Source: Streptomyces guryensis (GTDB lineage Bacteria; Actinomycetota; Actinomycetes; Streptomycetales; Streptomycetaceae). From it: a stretch of 64,000 nt of DNA. The position numbers were made by a program, and so were the translations under genes. The stretch is taken from positions 248,001 to 312,000 of the forward strand of contig NZ_JAJSBI010000001.1 in NCBI RefSeq assembly GCF_021261325.1, in the 5' to 3' direction. This document shows, piece after piece, positions 50,995-59,495 of the stretch (position 1 is the first letter of the stretch; each line of letters starts with the position of its first letter). The notes below the pieces were generated by a model. The model was not told the DNA's origin, searched no databases, and saw nothing but the letters and a program-made list of their open reading frames with translations.

Positions 50995-52173
50995 TCAGGC
51001 GTTGGCCATCTCGCGCTTGCCCGCTGCCTCGCGCCCCCGCGTCCCCTCCGTCGCATCCAGCTTGAAAGCCCACCTCATCTCGGGCTCCATGACGCCCTTG
51101 AACACCCGCCGCACCGGCGGAGTGCACAGCAACGTGACGGCACCGGCAAAAACCACCGTCACAAAGACCTCCCCCAACGGCCGGTGCAACCACTTCGGCT
51201 CGAACCAGCCGTAGAAGTCCCCGGCCTTCACCAGGAACCCGTGCAGCAGATAGCCGTAGAGCGTGCCCGCGCCCAGCGCCGTGAACCACATCTTCCGGCG
51301 TGGCACCCAGGCGAAGAAGCAGGCGGTCAACAGCAGCGAGCAGCCGAACAGGGCGAGCACCATGACCGGCCCGGTCCACCACGGCGCGGCCAGCTCCTGG
51401 GCGGCGTCCCGGTGGTAGAACCACGCGGTGTTCATGCGCGGCACCGCCCACCAGCCGACGGCCAGCGCGGTCGCGAAGACCGGAACCGCCAGGATCCGCA
51501 TCTTCCGTGTGCGCACCCTCTGGAAGTGCTCGGGCTTCATGCACAGGCCCAGCACGAAGTACGGCAGGAACTGAAGGACGCGCTGGAGGTCGAGGTCGTT
51601 GCCGATCTCCGGCGAGACCGACCCGAACATCGCGATACCGAGCGCGACGGGCAGGGGCCGGCGCAGGGTCTTCCACAGCGGCGTCGTCAGACGCCAGATG
51701 AACAGGGCGATCAGGAACCAGGTGAGGTACCAGGGGTCGAGCAGACTGACCGTCATGCTCGGGTCGTGGTCGCCGTAGCGCTTGAAGAGGCTGTACGCGG
51801 TCTCGAAGACGATGTACGGCACGAGGACGCCGGTGACCAGACGTCTGAGGCGGTCGGCGCGCATGTCGAAACTGCGCGAGAAGTAGCCGGAGATGATGAT
51901 GAACGCCGGCATGTGGAAGCAGTACACGACCGTGTACGCGGCCTCCAGGGTGCGGCTGCCACCCTTCAGGGGCTCCCAGGAGTGGCCCATCGCCACCAGC
52001 AGGATCGCCAGGTACTTCGCGTTGTCGAAGAACGAGTCGCGTTGTTTGCCGGGTTTGGGGGGATTGTTCTGCTGTTCCTGCGGTGAGCGAGGAGTCGGCA
52101 CCTCCGACGTCGGCGACTGTGCCGGAGGGAGCGGCGCTCTGTTCTGGCCGTGCGGTTGCAACGAGTTCGTCAC
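50995..52173 (-). CDS. Acyltransferase family 3 membrane protein
   Basis: A 392-residue integral membrane O-acyltransferase of the OafA/NodX/YcfT type. After a polar, proline-rich N-terminus (1-45) it has FFDNAKYLAILLVAMGHSWE, whose histidine is the family catalytic residue, and about ten membrane helices. It acetylates or acylates an unknown cell-surface glycan. The GTG start has GGGGAG 6 nt upstream. No surface glycan genes are nearby. Confidence 0.85.
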   Translation of the reverse strand: MTNSLQPHGQNRAPLPPAQSPTSEVPTPRSPQEQQNNPPKPGKQRDSFFDNAKYLAILLVAMGHSWEPLKGGSRTLEAAYTVVYCFHMPAFIIISGYFSRSFDMRADRLRRLVTGVLVPYIVFETAYSLFKRYGDHDPSMTVSLLDPWYLTWFLIALFIWRLTTPLWKTLRRPLPVALGIAMFGSVSPEIGNDLDLQRVLQFLPYFVLGLCMKPEHFQRVRTRKMRILAVPVFATALAVGWWAVPRMNTAWFYHRDAAQELAAPWWTGPVMVLALFGCSLLLTACFFAWVPRRKMWFTALGAGTLYGYLLHGFLVKAGDFYGWFEPKWLHRPLGEVFVTVVFAGAVTLLCTPPVRRVFKGVMEPEMRWAFKLDATEGTRGREAAGKREMANA

Positions 52174-52789
52174 AGACGCTCCCCCCGGAAACGGGGAGAG
52201 GCGATCCCGGACCTCGCTGCGCGTGCGGGGGACGAGGCAGCGTGAAACATCTGAGGCACCCTAGCGTCGTCTGTGGGTTTTCGTAAAACTCCCCACGTTG
52301 TGCGTGCCAATTGGCTTCGAGTACCCGCGATTAAGGGAGGTTGACGACCTCGTGGAGGTGTCGGTCAACGCACCATTACATGTCCTGGTTGTTGCGAATC
52401 GTCCCGACTAAACGGGGCATATGACCAGGGGGCGACAGCAGTGGAATGTCTGCTTCATTGGCCTTTCGGGGGGCGGGTGTTGGCGGCTTTGCCGTTCCCG
52501 TGACAACAATTCGAAATACCTGCGAACACGTTGTGTGGACATGGAAACGATCCCGTTGAATTCCCTGTGCGGGTGCACCGTCGAATCGCTGTACGGGAGA
52601 CGGGCGTTGGGGCACTCGTACGGGGCGCGCCCGCGTGGCTGGGGCAAAGGTCCGGCACAGGTGTGACCGACGATGCCTCACCTGTCGCATACCGGGGCCC
52701 CGTTGGTGGCACGATGGTTCTGGCGGGGGTGCGCGGGGCTGGCACCCCCGGGCCGGGAGAGCGGACCGACCGAGGGTGTGTGATCAGTT
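52174..52789. other. 616-bp gap with no convincing gene
   Basis: The sequence is noticeably less GC-rich than its surroundings, and its short open frames look random. It includes a nested hairpin at 52340-52369 (GTTGAC...GTCAAC around ACCTC-gtg-GAGGT). It probably holds the promoters of the divergent acyltransferase and small membrane protein genes. I saw no transposase or repeat ends. Confidence 0.5.
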
Positions 52790-52984
52790 GTGGCCATTTC
52801 ACTGTCAGTGGTGCTGCTGTTGGCGATCATCCTGGTGGTGTTGATCAGGGGAGGCTCGATCAAGGCCGGCCCGGCGATCGTCGCGGTGCTCTTCGGCTTC
52901 TTCCTCGCATCGACCGGCATGGCCCCGTCGATCAACCGGTTCCTCAACTCGATAGCGGAGACCATCAACTCGATCAACTTCTGA
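52790..52984 (+). CDS. Small hydrophobic membrane protein
   Basis: A 64-residue protein with two hydrophobic segments (SLSVVLLLAIILVVLIRGG and PAIVAVLFGFFLASTGMA) and a polar C-terminus ending NSINF. It appears to be a conserved type of tiny membrane protein, but I cannot name a family or role. The start is GTG. It stands alone, followed by a strong terminator. Confidence 0.65.
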   Translation: MAISLSVVLLLAIILVVLIRGGSIKAGPAIVAVLFGFFLASTGMAPSINRFLNSIAETINSINF

Positions 52985-53094
52985 TCCGGTACCGATCCGG
53001 GCAGATGCTCCGCCCACAGGGGGCGCGGAAGCCGCCACGCCGCGCCCGCGGGCGACCACGCTCTGCCACCGGACGCGACGGGTGCCGGAAACGA

Positions 53095-53135
53095 TCAGGG
53101 CCGGGCCGGAGGATGTTCCTCCGGCCCGGCCCTGA
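53095..53135. terminator. Very strong bidirectional terminator
   Basis: A perfect 19-bp stem, left arm 53095-53113, right arm 53117-53135, with a 3-nt loop. It lies between the small membrane protein gene and the oppositely oriented tRNA-Gly. Confidence 0.88.
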
Positions 53136-53144
53136 CGCGTAGAG

Positions 53145-53215
53145 AGCGGGCGACGGGAATCGAACCCGCGTAGCTAGTTTGGAAGACTAGGGCTCTACCA
53201 TTGAGCTACGCCCGC
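53145..53215 (-). tRNA. tRNA-Gly (anticodon UCC)
   Basis: 71 nt. Acceptor stem GCGGGCG/CGCCCGC, D-arm GCTC/GAGC, anticodon stem CTAGT/ACTAG with loop CTTCCAA, and T-arm GCGGG-TTCGATT-CCCGT. The discriminator is T, and CCA is not encoded. Confidence 0.97.
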
Positions 53216-53345
53216 ACAGCACGCGCCGCAGGTCAGCTGACCGCGGCACAGAAGGCATCGTAGCGGGTCGGCCCCCCTCGGCGCACACCCCGTAAATGCG
53301 GCAGCCGCACTGCCTGCGGGCATGTACCCTACGTGTCGCACCTGA

Positions 53346-53422
53346 CGGGGTGTGGCGCAGCTTGGTAGCGCGTCCGCTTTGGGAGCGGAAGGCCGTGGGT
53401 TCAAATCCCGCCACCCCGACCA
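53346..53422 (+). tRNA. tRNA-Pro (anticodon UGG)
   Basis: Acceptor CGGGGTG/CACCCCG, D-arm GCGC/GCGC, anticodon stem TCCGC/GCGGA with loop TTTGGGA, T-arm GTGGG-TTCAAAT-CCCGC, discriminator A. CCA (53420-53422) is encoded. Proline tRNA genes are known integration sites in streptomycetes; this one appears unoccupied. Confidence 0.97.
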
Positions 53423-53472
53423 CCGACCGGTCAACACCGGTCACCCCGGGCGATCACCTCGCATGATCGCCT

Positions 53473-53501
53473 TTGGGGCGTTCAGTCGCTGCGGTTACTA
53501 T
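53473..53501 (+). promoter_or_regulatory. Candidate promoter of tig
   Basis: TTGGGG (53473-53478) and TACTAT (53496-53501) are spaced by 17 nt, giving a leader of about 140 nt before the tig start. Confidence 0.45.
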
Positions 53502-53647
53502 GCAAGCTGCGCGCCCGTGTGTCTCATCCACAGGAATCCACTGGACCACCACTGGAGATCCTTCGGACGTCCTCCGGGCGGCCAAATCCGCCGGAACCAG
53601 TCTGGCTCCGGCAGAAACCAAGAAGTCAGCCACAAGGAGACCGAACC

Positions 53648-55045
53648 GTGAAGAGCGCCGTGGAGACCCTGAACCCGACTCGGGTTCGGCTCACTGTCGA
53701 GGTGCCCTTCGAGGAGCTCAAGGACAGCCTCGACGCGGCGTACAAGAAGATCAACCAGCAGGTCACGGTGAAGGGCTTCCGGAAGGGCAAGATCCCGGCG
53801 CGCGTCATCGACCAGCGGTTCGGCCGCGGTGCGGTCCTGGAGGAGGCGGTCAACGACGCGCTTCCGAAGTTCTACACCGAGGCGGTCAACGAGGCCGACC
53901 TGAACGTCCTCGGCCAGCCCGAGGTCGACATCACGGAGCTGAAGGACGGCGAGACGCTGAACTTCACCGCCGAGGTCGACGTCCGTCCCGCCCTCGAGAT
54001 CCCGGACTACTCCGGCATCGAGGTCGAGGTCGACGCCGTCGAGGTCACCGACGAGGACGTGGAGAAGTCGGTCGAGCAGCTCCGCGAGCGCTTCGCCTCG
54101 ACCTCCCCGGTCGAGCGCGCCGCCGAGGACGGCGACGTCGTCACCATCGACCTGGAGGCCAAGGTCGAGGGCGAGGTCCTGGAGGACGGCGTCGCCAGCG
54201 GCGTCTCCTACACGATCGGTTCCGGCGAGCTGCTCGACGGCATCGACGACGCCGTGAAGGGCCTGGAGGCCGGTGGCGAGGCCACCTTCACCTCCGAGCT
54301 CAAGGGCGGCTCCGCGGCCGGCAAGGAGGCCGAGGTCACCGTCAAGGTCACCCAGGTCGCCGCCCGCGAGCTGCCCGAGCTGGACGACGAGTTCGCGCAG
54401 CTCGCCTCCGAGTTCGACACCCTCGACGAGCTCAAGGCGGACAGCCGCAAGCGCCTCGAGAACATGAAGCAGTACGACCAGGCCACGCAGGCCCAGGAGC
54501 GCGTCCTGGAGAAGCTGCTTGAGCTGGTCGAGGTCCCGGTCCCCGAGAAGCTGCTCGAGGACGAGATCAACACCCGTAAGCACAACCTGGAGCACCACCA
54601 GCTCGGCCAGATGGGCCTCGACCTCGAGAAGTACCTCGAGATCCAGGGCAAGACGGTCGAGGAGTTCGACGCCGAGACCAAGGAAGCGGCGGTCAAGGGC
54701 ATCAAGACCCAGTTCGTCCTCGACGAGCTGGTCAAGCAGGAGAAGCTCAACGTCAACCAGGAGGAGCTCACCGAGCACCTCATGCGGCGCGCGGCCTCCT
54801 CCGGCATGTCCCCCGACCAGTTCGCCCAGGCCGTCGTCGAGGGCGGCCAGGTTCCGCTCCTGGTCGGCGAGGTCGCCCGCGGCAAGGCCCTCGCGGTCGT
54901 CGTCGAGGCCGCCACGGTCAAGGACACGAACGGCGAGGTCATCGACCTCGACGACGAGGACGAGGTCGAGACGGCCGCCGAGGTCGCAGCCGAGGCCACG
55001 GAGGCCGACGCCACCGAGGCCGACGAGGAGAAGACCGAGGGCTGA
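53648..55045 (+). CDS. tig: Trigger factor (ribosome-associated chaperone)
   Basis: A 465-residue chaperone and peptidyl-prolyl isomerase bound at the ribosomal exit tunnel. The N-terminal ribosome-binding domain has [19 protein letters not shown] (the FRK signature). The FKBP domain follows at about 150-245 ([16 protein letters not shown]), and the C-terminal arm ends in an acidic alanine/glutamate tail. GTG start with AAGGAG 8 nt upstream. Conserved immediately upstream of clpP1, linking folding of new proteins with proteolysis. Confidence 0.97.
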   Translation: MKSAVETLNPTRVRLTVEVPFEELKDSLDAAYKKINQQVTVKGFRKGKIPARVIDQRFGRGAVLEEAVNDALPKFYTEAVNEADLNVLGQPEVDITELKDGETLNFTAEVDVRPALEIPDYSGIEVEVDAVEVTDEDVEKSVEQLRERFASTSPVERAAEDGDVVTIDLEAKVEGEVLEDGVASGVSYTIGSGELLDGIDDAVKGLEAGGEATFTSELKGGSAAGKEAEVTVKVTQVAARELPELDDEFAQLASEFDTLDELKADSRKRLENMKQYDQATQAQERVLEKLLELVEVPVPEKLLEDEINTRKHNLEHHQLGQMGLDLEKYLEIQGKTVEEFDAETKEAAVKGIKTQFVLDELVKQEKLNVNQEELTEHLMRRAASSGMSPDQFAQAVVEGGQVPLLVGEVARGKALAVVVEAATVKDTNGEVIDLDDEDEVETAAEVAAEATEADATEADEEKTEG

Positions 55046-55073
55046 CGCCCACGGCGCCTCTGACGGACGTATG

Positions 55074-55104
55074 ACGGGCCCCTGGGGACAACCCAGGGGC
55101 CCGT
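55074..55104 (+). terminator. Terminator of tig
   Basis: A 13-bp stem ACGGGCCCCTGGG / CCCAGGGGCCCGT with a 5-nt loop, followed by TCCGTT. Confidence 0.85.
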
Positions 55105-55134
55105 TCCGTTCGGGGCGAGGGCGGCTCGGCCTGA

Positions 55135-55205
55135 AGGGGCGCGGGGCTGTGTCGATCTGCGGCTCCGCCGCGGGGCGCGAGCGACCACGCACAACCGGCG
55201 GCCGC
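55135..55205. repeat. Dispersed intergenic repeat, family A (copy 3)
   Basis: Begins AGGGGCGCGGGGCTGTGT, contains GCGGCTCCGCCGCGGGGCGC and ends with an ACCACGCACAACCGG segment. It lies in the tig-clpP1 gap. Confidence 0.75.
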
Positions 55206-55288
55206 CCGCCCGCCGACGAGTTACGGCGAGTTACGGCGAGTAGGCACCGGCCCCACTGCCGGAGGCTCTACGCCCCCGGCGAACACCC

Positions 55289-55328
55289 CCCTTCGCGGGA
55301 TTCCCCGAAGGGACCCGCGCGTTAGGGT
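55289..55328 (+). promoter_or_regulatory. Candidate clpP1 promoter with inverted repeat
   Basis: TAGGGT (55323-55328) is a plausible -10. The inverted repeat CCCTTCG (55289-55295) and CGAAGGG (55306-55312) covers the -35 region and may be an activator site; in streptomycetes ClgR activates clpP1, but its consensus is not fully matched here. Confidence 0.4.
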
Positions 55329-55427
55329 CCATGAATACGGGGGCAGGGAACTCCGCGAAACCGCCGGAGGCCCCCGCAGGGATACGTGAGACGGCCCGGC
55401 GCCGTCGTAAGACGAGCAGGTGGATAC

Positions 55428-56051
55428 GTGACGAATCTGATGCCCTCCGCCGCCGGCGAGCCTGCCATCGGTGGTGGCCTCGGCGACCAGGTCTACAACC
55501 GGCTGCTTGGCGAGCGGATCATCTTCCTCGGCCAGCCGGTCGACGACGACATCGCTAACAAGATCACCGCGCAGCTGCTGCTCCTTGCCGCGGCTGACCC
55601 TGACAAGGACATCAACCTCTACATCAACAGCCCGGGCGGCTCGATCACGGCCGGCATGGCGATCTACGACACCATGCAGTTCATCAAGAACGACGTGATG
55701 ACGATCGCGATGGGCCTCGCCGCTTCCATGGGCCAGTTCCTGCTCAGCGCGGGCACCCCGGGCAAGCGGTTCGCCCTCCCGAACGCCGAGATCCTGATCC
55801 ACCAGCCCTCCGCGGGTCTGGCCGGTTCGGCCTCCGACATCAAGATCCACGCCGAGCGGCTGCTGCACACCAAGAAGCGCATGGCCGAGCTCACGGCCCA
55901 GCACACCGGCCAGACCGTCGAGCAGGTCACCCGTGACTCGGACCGCGACCGCTGGTTCGACCCCGAGGAGGCCAAGGCGTACGGCCTCATCGACGACGTC
56001 ATCACCACGGCTGCCGGTATCCCGGGCGGCGGCGGCACCACCGGGGCCTGA
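55428..56051 (+). CDS. clpP1: ATP-dependent Clp protease subunit ClpP1
   Basis: A 207-residue serine protease subunit. The catalytic serine is in [11 protein letters not shown], the histidine in LIHQPSAG and the aspartate in DSDRDRWF. A glycine-rich C-terminus ends PGGGGTTGA. It forms the mixed proteolytic chamber with ClpP2 and works with ClpX or ClpC. The GTG start gives [11 protein letters not shown], the known streptomycete N-terminus, with AGGTGG 5-6 nt upstream. First gene of the clpP1P2 operon. Confidence 0.97.
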   Translation: MTNLMPSAAGEPAIGGGLGDQVYNRLLGERIIFLGQPVDDDIANKITAQLLLLAAADPDKDINLYINSPGGSITAGMAIYDTMQFIKNDVMTIAMGLAASMGQFLLSAGTPGKRFALPNAEILIHQPSAGLAGSASDIKIHAERLLHTKKRMAELTAQHTGQTVEQVTRDSDRDRWFDPEEAKAYGLIDDVITTAAGIPGGGGTTGA

Positions 56052-56101
56052 GGCCCCAGGAAAGCCCCCAGCCGACCGCCTCAGCCCCTAGGAGACAGAC
56101 A

Positions 56102-56782
56102 GTGAACGACTTCCCCGGCAGCAGCCTGTACGACCGCACAAGCGCCGAGTACACGGGTCCCACGGCGGAGTCCCGTTATGTGATCCCGCGCTTCGTCGAG
56201 CGCACCTCGCAGGGCATCCGCGAGTACGACCCGTACGCGAAGCTCTTCGAGGAGCGTGTGATCTTCCTCGGCGTGCAGATCGACGACGCCTCCGCCAACG
56301 ACGTCATGGCGCAGCTGCTGTGCCTGGAGTCGATGGATCCCGACCGGGACATCTCGGTCTACATCAACAGCCCCGGCGGCTCCTTCACGGCGCTGACGGC
56401 CATCTACGACACGATGCAGTTCGTGAAGCCGGACATCCAGACGGTCTGCATGGGCCAGGCGGCCTCCGCCGCGGCCGTCCTGCTGGCCGCCGGTTCGCCG
56501 GGCAAGCGCATGGCGCTGCCGAACGCGCGCGTGCTGATCCACCAGCCGTACAGCGAGACGGGCCGTGGTCAGGTCTCCGACCTGGAGATCGCCGCCAACG
56601 AGATCCTCCGGATGCGCTCGCAGCTGGAGGAGATGCTGGCCAAGCACTCGACGACGCCGATCGAGAAGATCCGCGAGGACATCGAGCGCGACAAGATCCT
56701 CACGGCCGAGGACGCGCTGTCGTACGGCCTGATCGACCAGATCATCTCCACCCGGAAGATGAACAACGCCGCCGTCCGCTAG
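56102..56782 (+). CDS. clpP2: ATP-dependent Clp protease subunit ClpP2
   Basis: A 226-residue ClpP subunit with a longer N-terminus than ClpP1. Serine in [11 protein letters not shown], histidine in LIHQPYSE and aspartate in [11 protein letters not shown] form the triad. GTG start with AGGAG 7 nt upstream, 50 bp after clpP1. Partner of ClpP1 in the heteromeric protease that controls differentiation in Streptomyces. Confidence 0.97.
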   Translation: MNDFPGSSLYDRTSAEYTGPTAESRYVIPRFVERTSQGIREYDPYAKLFEERVIFLGVQIDDASANDVMAQLLCLESMDPDRDISVYINSPGGSFTALTAIYDTMQFVKPDIQTVCMGQAASAAAVLLAAGSPGKRMALPNARVLIHQPYSETGRGQVSDLEIAANEILRMRSQLEEMLAKHSTTPIEKIREDIERDKILTAEDALSYGLIDQIISTRKMNNAAVR

Positions 56783-56806
56783 TCGGAGGCTGTATCGTCT
56801 GCCGCC

Positions 56807-56867
56807 CCTTGGCACGGTAAGTGGGCTTTGACACGCTGCACGTCAAAGTGAACCGCGCCAAGGGGGG
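56807..56867 (+). promoter_or_regulatory. Nested hairpin between clpP2 and clpX
   Basis: Outer arms CCCCTTGGC (56807-56815) and GCCAAGGGG (56859-56867) enclose inner arms CTTTGAC (56828-56834) and GTCAAAG (56844-56850). It could be a partial terminator, an mRNA processing site or an operator. TACCGT at about 56891 may be a -10 of a separate clpX promoter. Confidence 0.45.
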
Positions 56868-56960
56868 CCCGGACGGGGGGCCCGGCAAGGTACCGTCGGA
56901 ATAAGGCAGCACCAGGAGCCGCTGGATCCAGGCGTCTCCCAGGCGAAGGGGAAGCACACC

Positions 56961-58250
56961 GTGGCACGCATCGGTGACGGCGGCGATCTGCTCAAGTGCT
57001 CGTTCTGCGGCAAGAGCCAGAAGCAGGTCAAGAAGCTCATCGCAGGGCCTGGTGTGTACATCTGCGACGAGTGCATCGACCTCTGCAACGAGATCATCGA
57101 GGAAGAACTCGCGGAGACGAGCGAAGTGCGCTGGGAAGAACTTCCCAAGCCCCGCGAGATCTACGAGTTCCTCGAGGGCTACGTCGTCGGCCAGGAGCCG
57201 GCGAAGAAGGCCCTCTCGGTGGCGGTCTACAACCACTACAAGCGCGTCCAGGCCGGCGAGAACGGCGGCGCCAACGGCCGTGACGACGCGATCGAGTTGG
57301 CGAAGTCCAACATCCTGCTGCTCGGCCCCACGGGCTCGGGCAAGACCCTCCTGGCCCAGACCCTGGCCCGGATGCTGAACGTCCCGTTCGCCATCGCCGA
57401 CGCGACGGCGCTCACGGAGGCGGGCTACGTCGGCGAGGACGTCGAGAACATCCTGCTCAAGCTGATCCAGGCGGCCGACTACGACGTCAAGAAGGCCGAG
57501 ACAGGGATCATCTATATCGACGAGATCGACAAGGTCGCGAGGAAGAGTGAAAACCCCTCCATCACGCGCGACGTGTCGGGCGAGGGCGTCCAGCAGGCGC
57601 TGCTGAAGATCCTGGAAGGCACCACGGCGTCCGTCCCGCCGCAGGGCGGCCGCAAGCACCCCCATCAGGAGTTCATCCAGATCGACACGACGAACGTCCT
57701 GTTCATCGTGGGCGGCGCCTTCTCGGGCCTGGAGAAGATCATCGAGTCCCGGGCGGGCGCGAAGGGCATCGGCTTCGGTGCGACGATCCGCTCCAAGCGC
57801 GAGCTGGAGGCCAAGGACCAGTTCGAGGACGTCATGCCGGAGGACCTGGTCAAGTTCGGCATGATCCCCGAGTTCATCGGCCGCCTCCCCGTCATCACCT
57901 CGGTCCACAACCTGGACCGCGAGGCCCTGCTCCAGATCCTGGTCGAGCCGCGCAACGCCCTGGTGAAGCAGTACCAGCGACTGTTCGAACTCGACGGTGT
58001 GGAACTGGACTTCGAGCGCGAGGCCCTGGAGGCCATCGCCGACCAGGCCATCCTCCGCCAGACGGGCGCGCGCGGCCTGCGCGCCATCATGGAGGAAGTC
58101 CTCATGTCCGTGATGTACGAGGTGCCTTCGCGGAAGGACGTGGCGAGGGTCGTCGTCACGGCGGACGTCGTCCACTCGAACGTGAACCCGACGCTGATCC
58201 CGCGGGACGCCCGCAACGGGCGGGGGCCGGGGGAGCAGAAGACGGCGTAA
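56961..58250 (+). CDS. clpX: ATP-dependent Clp protease unfoldase ClpX
   Basis: A 429-residue AAA+ unfoldase. The N-terminal zinc-binding domain has CSFCGKSQ and CDECIDLC. Walker A is GPTGSGKT, Walker [10 protein letters not shown], and the ClpP-docking IGF loop is present (AKGIGFGA). It recognises, unfolds and threads substrates into ClpP1P2. GTG start after AAGGGG. It follows clpP2 by 178 bp, so it is partly or wholly transcribed on its own. Confidence 0.97.
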   Translation: MARIGDGGDLLKCSFCGKSQKQVKKLIAGPGVYICDECIDLCNEIIEEELAETSEVRWEELPKPREIYEFLEGYVVGQEPAKKALSVAVYNHYKRVQAGENGGANGRDDAIELAKSNILLLGPTGSGKTLLAQTLARMLNVPFAIADATALTEAGYVGEDVENILLKLIQAADYDVKKAETGIIYIDEIDKVARKSENPSITRDVSGEGVQQALLKILEGTTASVPPQGGRKHPHQEFIQIDTTNVLFIVGGAFSGLEKIIESRAGAKGIGFGATIRSKRELEAKDQFEDVMPEDLVKFGMIPEFIGRLPVITSVHNLDREALLQILVEPRNALVKQYQRLFELDGVELDFEREALEAIADQAILRQTGARGLRAIMEEVLMSVMYEVPSRKDVARVVVTADVVHSNVNPTLIPRDARNGRGPGEQKTA

Positions 58251-58284
58251 GCCGTCGCCCGGCCTGAGAGCTGAGCTGATGCGG

Positions 58285-58320
58285 CGATGGGGCGCCCCGG
58301 TGAGCCGGGACGCCCCATCG
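58285..58320. terminator. Terminator after clpX
   Basis: CGATGGGGCG-CCCCGG pairs with CCGGGA-CGCCCCATCG over 16 positions with one mismatch and a TGAG loop. It lies between the convergent clpX and proline-rich protein genes. Confidence 0.8.
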
Positions 58321-58336
58321 TCAGGTGTGGCTGCGG

Positions 58337-59359
58337 TCAGGCCTTGACGCGGACGTCGTTTCGGAGCTTGGCCGCCACGGACGCCGTGTCGTCGATCGAA
58401 CCACCGCCGCTGGCCAGTTGGGCGAAGCCGAAGTTCGTGACCACGGCGACGGTGCTGTGGTCACCCCAGATGCACATCGGCATCTTGATGGTCTTCGCGG
58501 CGCCGGCGGTCGACGAGGCGGGGTTGTCGATCTGGATGTTCTGGCACTTCATGATGCCGTCAGCGAAGCCCGCGGGCGACACCTTCTCCGGGCTGCCGAT
58601 CAGCTTGCCCTTGCTGCTGCCGCCGCTCTGGTCCTTCTGGGACTCCGACTTGACCTTGGCGAACATGGCGTCGACGACCGCCTCCGGGTCGTCGATGGTG
58701 CCGTAGACACCGCTGAAGGACAGGTTCGTCACGCTGAGCCCGGTGCCCTTCTGGTAACCGGCGCTGACGTCCTGGGGGTTCTTCACGCCCCACTTCTCGA
58801 AGTCGGCCTTGTCTTCGCTGGTCATCGCGTCGCTGGAGCCGCCGTTCGCCGACTTCTTGTACTCACCGTTGATCACGGCCGCCGGTGTCGTCAGCTTGTG
58901 CGCTCCGTCGTCCGCGACGGACGAACCGCCGCCGACGCCACCACCCCCGCCGGTCACGAGGTACACCCCGACACCGATCGCCGCCACGACCGCCACCGCG
59001 CCGATGATCAGGGCGGCCTTCTTGCCGCCGCCACCGCCGGGCGCCGGCGGCTGCGGGACGCCGTAGGGCTGCTGGCCGTACGGGTCCTGGCCGTAGGGAG
59101 GCTGCTGCTGCGGGTAGCCGTAACCCGGCTGGGGCTGGGCCGGGGGAGCCTGCTGGGGGTAGCCGTAACCCGGCTGGGGCTGGGGCGGAGGGGCCTGCTG
59201 GGGGTAACCGGGCTGGGCCGGAGGGGCCTGCTGCGGGTAGCCGTAACCGGGCTGGGCCGGGGGAGCCTGCGGCGGCTGCTGGCCGTAGGGGCCCGGCTGG
59301 CCGTACGGACCGGGCTGCTGGGGCTGCCCGCCGTACGGGCCCGGCTGGTTGTGACTCAT
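58337..59359 (-). CDS. Proline/glutamine-rich membrane-anchored protein
   Basis: A 340-residue protein. Residues 1-110 are low-complexity repeats of PGYGYPQQAPPAQP type, cytoplasmic by topology. One membrane helix (KKAALIIGAVAVVAAIGVGVYLV) follows at about 113-135. The extracellular domain (about 150-340) has one cysteine pair candidate (MKCQNIQ, MPMCIWGDHS). No catalytic motif. It resembles many actinobacterial single-pass proteins of unknown function. The ATG has AGGGGAA about 8 nt upstream. Confidence 0.8.
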   Translation of the reverse strand: MSHNQPGPYGGQPQQPGPYGQPGPYGQQPPQAPPAQPGYGYPQQAPPAQPGYPQQAPPPQPQPGYGYPQQAPPAQPQPGYGYPQQQPPYGQDPYGQQPYGVPQPPAPGGGGGKKAALIIGAVAVVAAIGVGVYLVTGGGGGVGGGSSVADDGAHKLTTPAAVINGEYKKSANGGSSDAMTSEDKADFEKWGVKNPQDVSAGYQKGTGLSVTNLSFSGVYGTIDDPEAVVDAMFAKVKSESQKDQSGGSSKGKLIGSPEKVSPAGFADGIMKCQNIQIDNPASSTAGAAKTIKMPMCIWGDHSTVAVVTNFGFAQLASGGGSIDDTASVAAKLRNDVRVKA

Positions 59360-59483
59360 TACTGGGTTCCCCTCCAGATGCTTATATGTCCCCGACATCC
59401 TGGCGTAGACCGGGAGCGCGCGTCCCATCGGGGGGCGCACCATCACAGAACAAACGCGTTTCGGGACACGCCCGTGACACCCC

Positions 59484-59489
59484 TAAACT
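59484..59489 (+). promoter_or_regulatory. -10 element of a leaderless valS promoter
   Basis: TAAACT ends 6 nt before the GTG of valS, with no Shine-Dalgarno between. No T-box leader is therefore expected. Confidence 0.5.
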
Positions 59490-59495
59490 GAGCCC

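Noticed and set aside
59382..59495. T-box or other riboswitch upstream of valS
   Set aside because: The TAAACT element 6 nt before the GTG leaves no leader in which a T-box could form.
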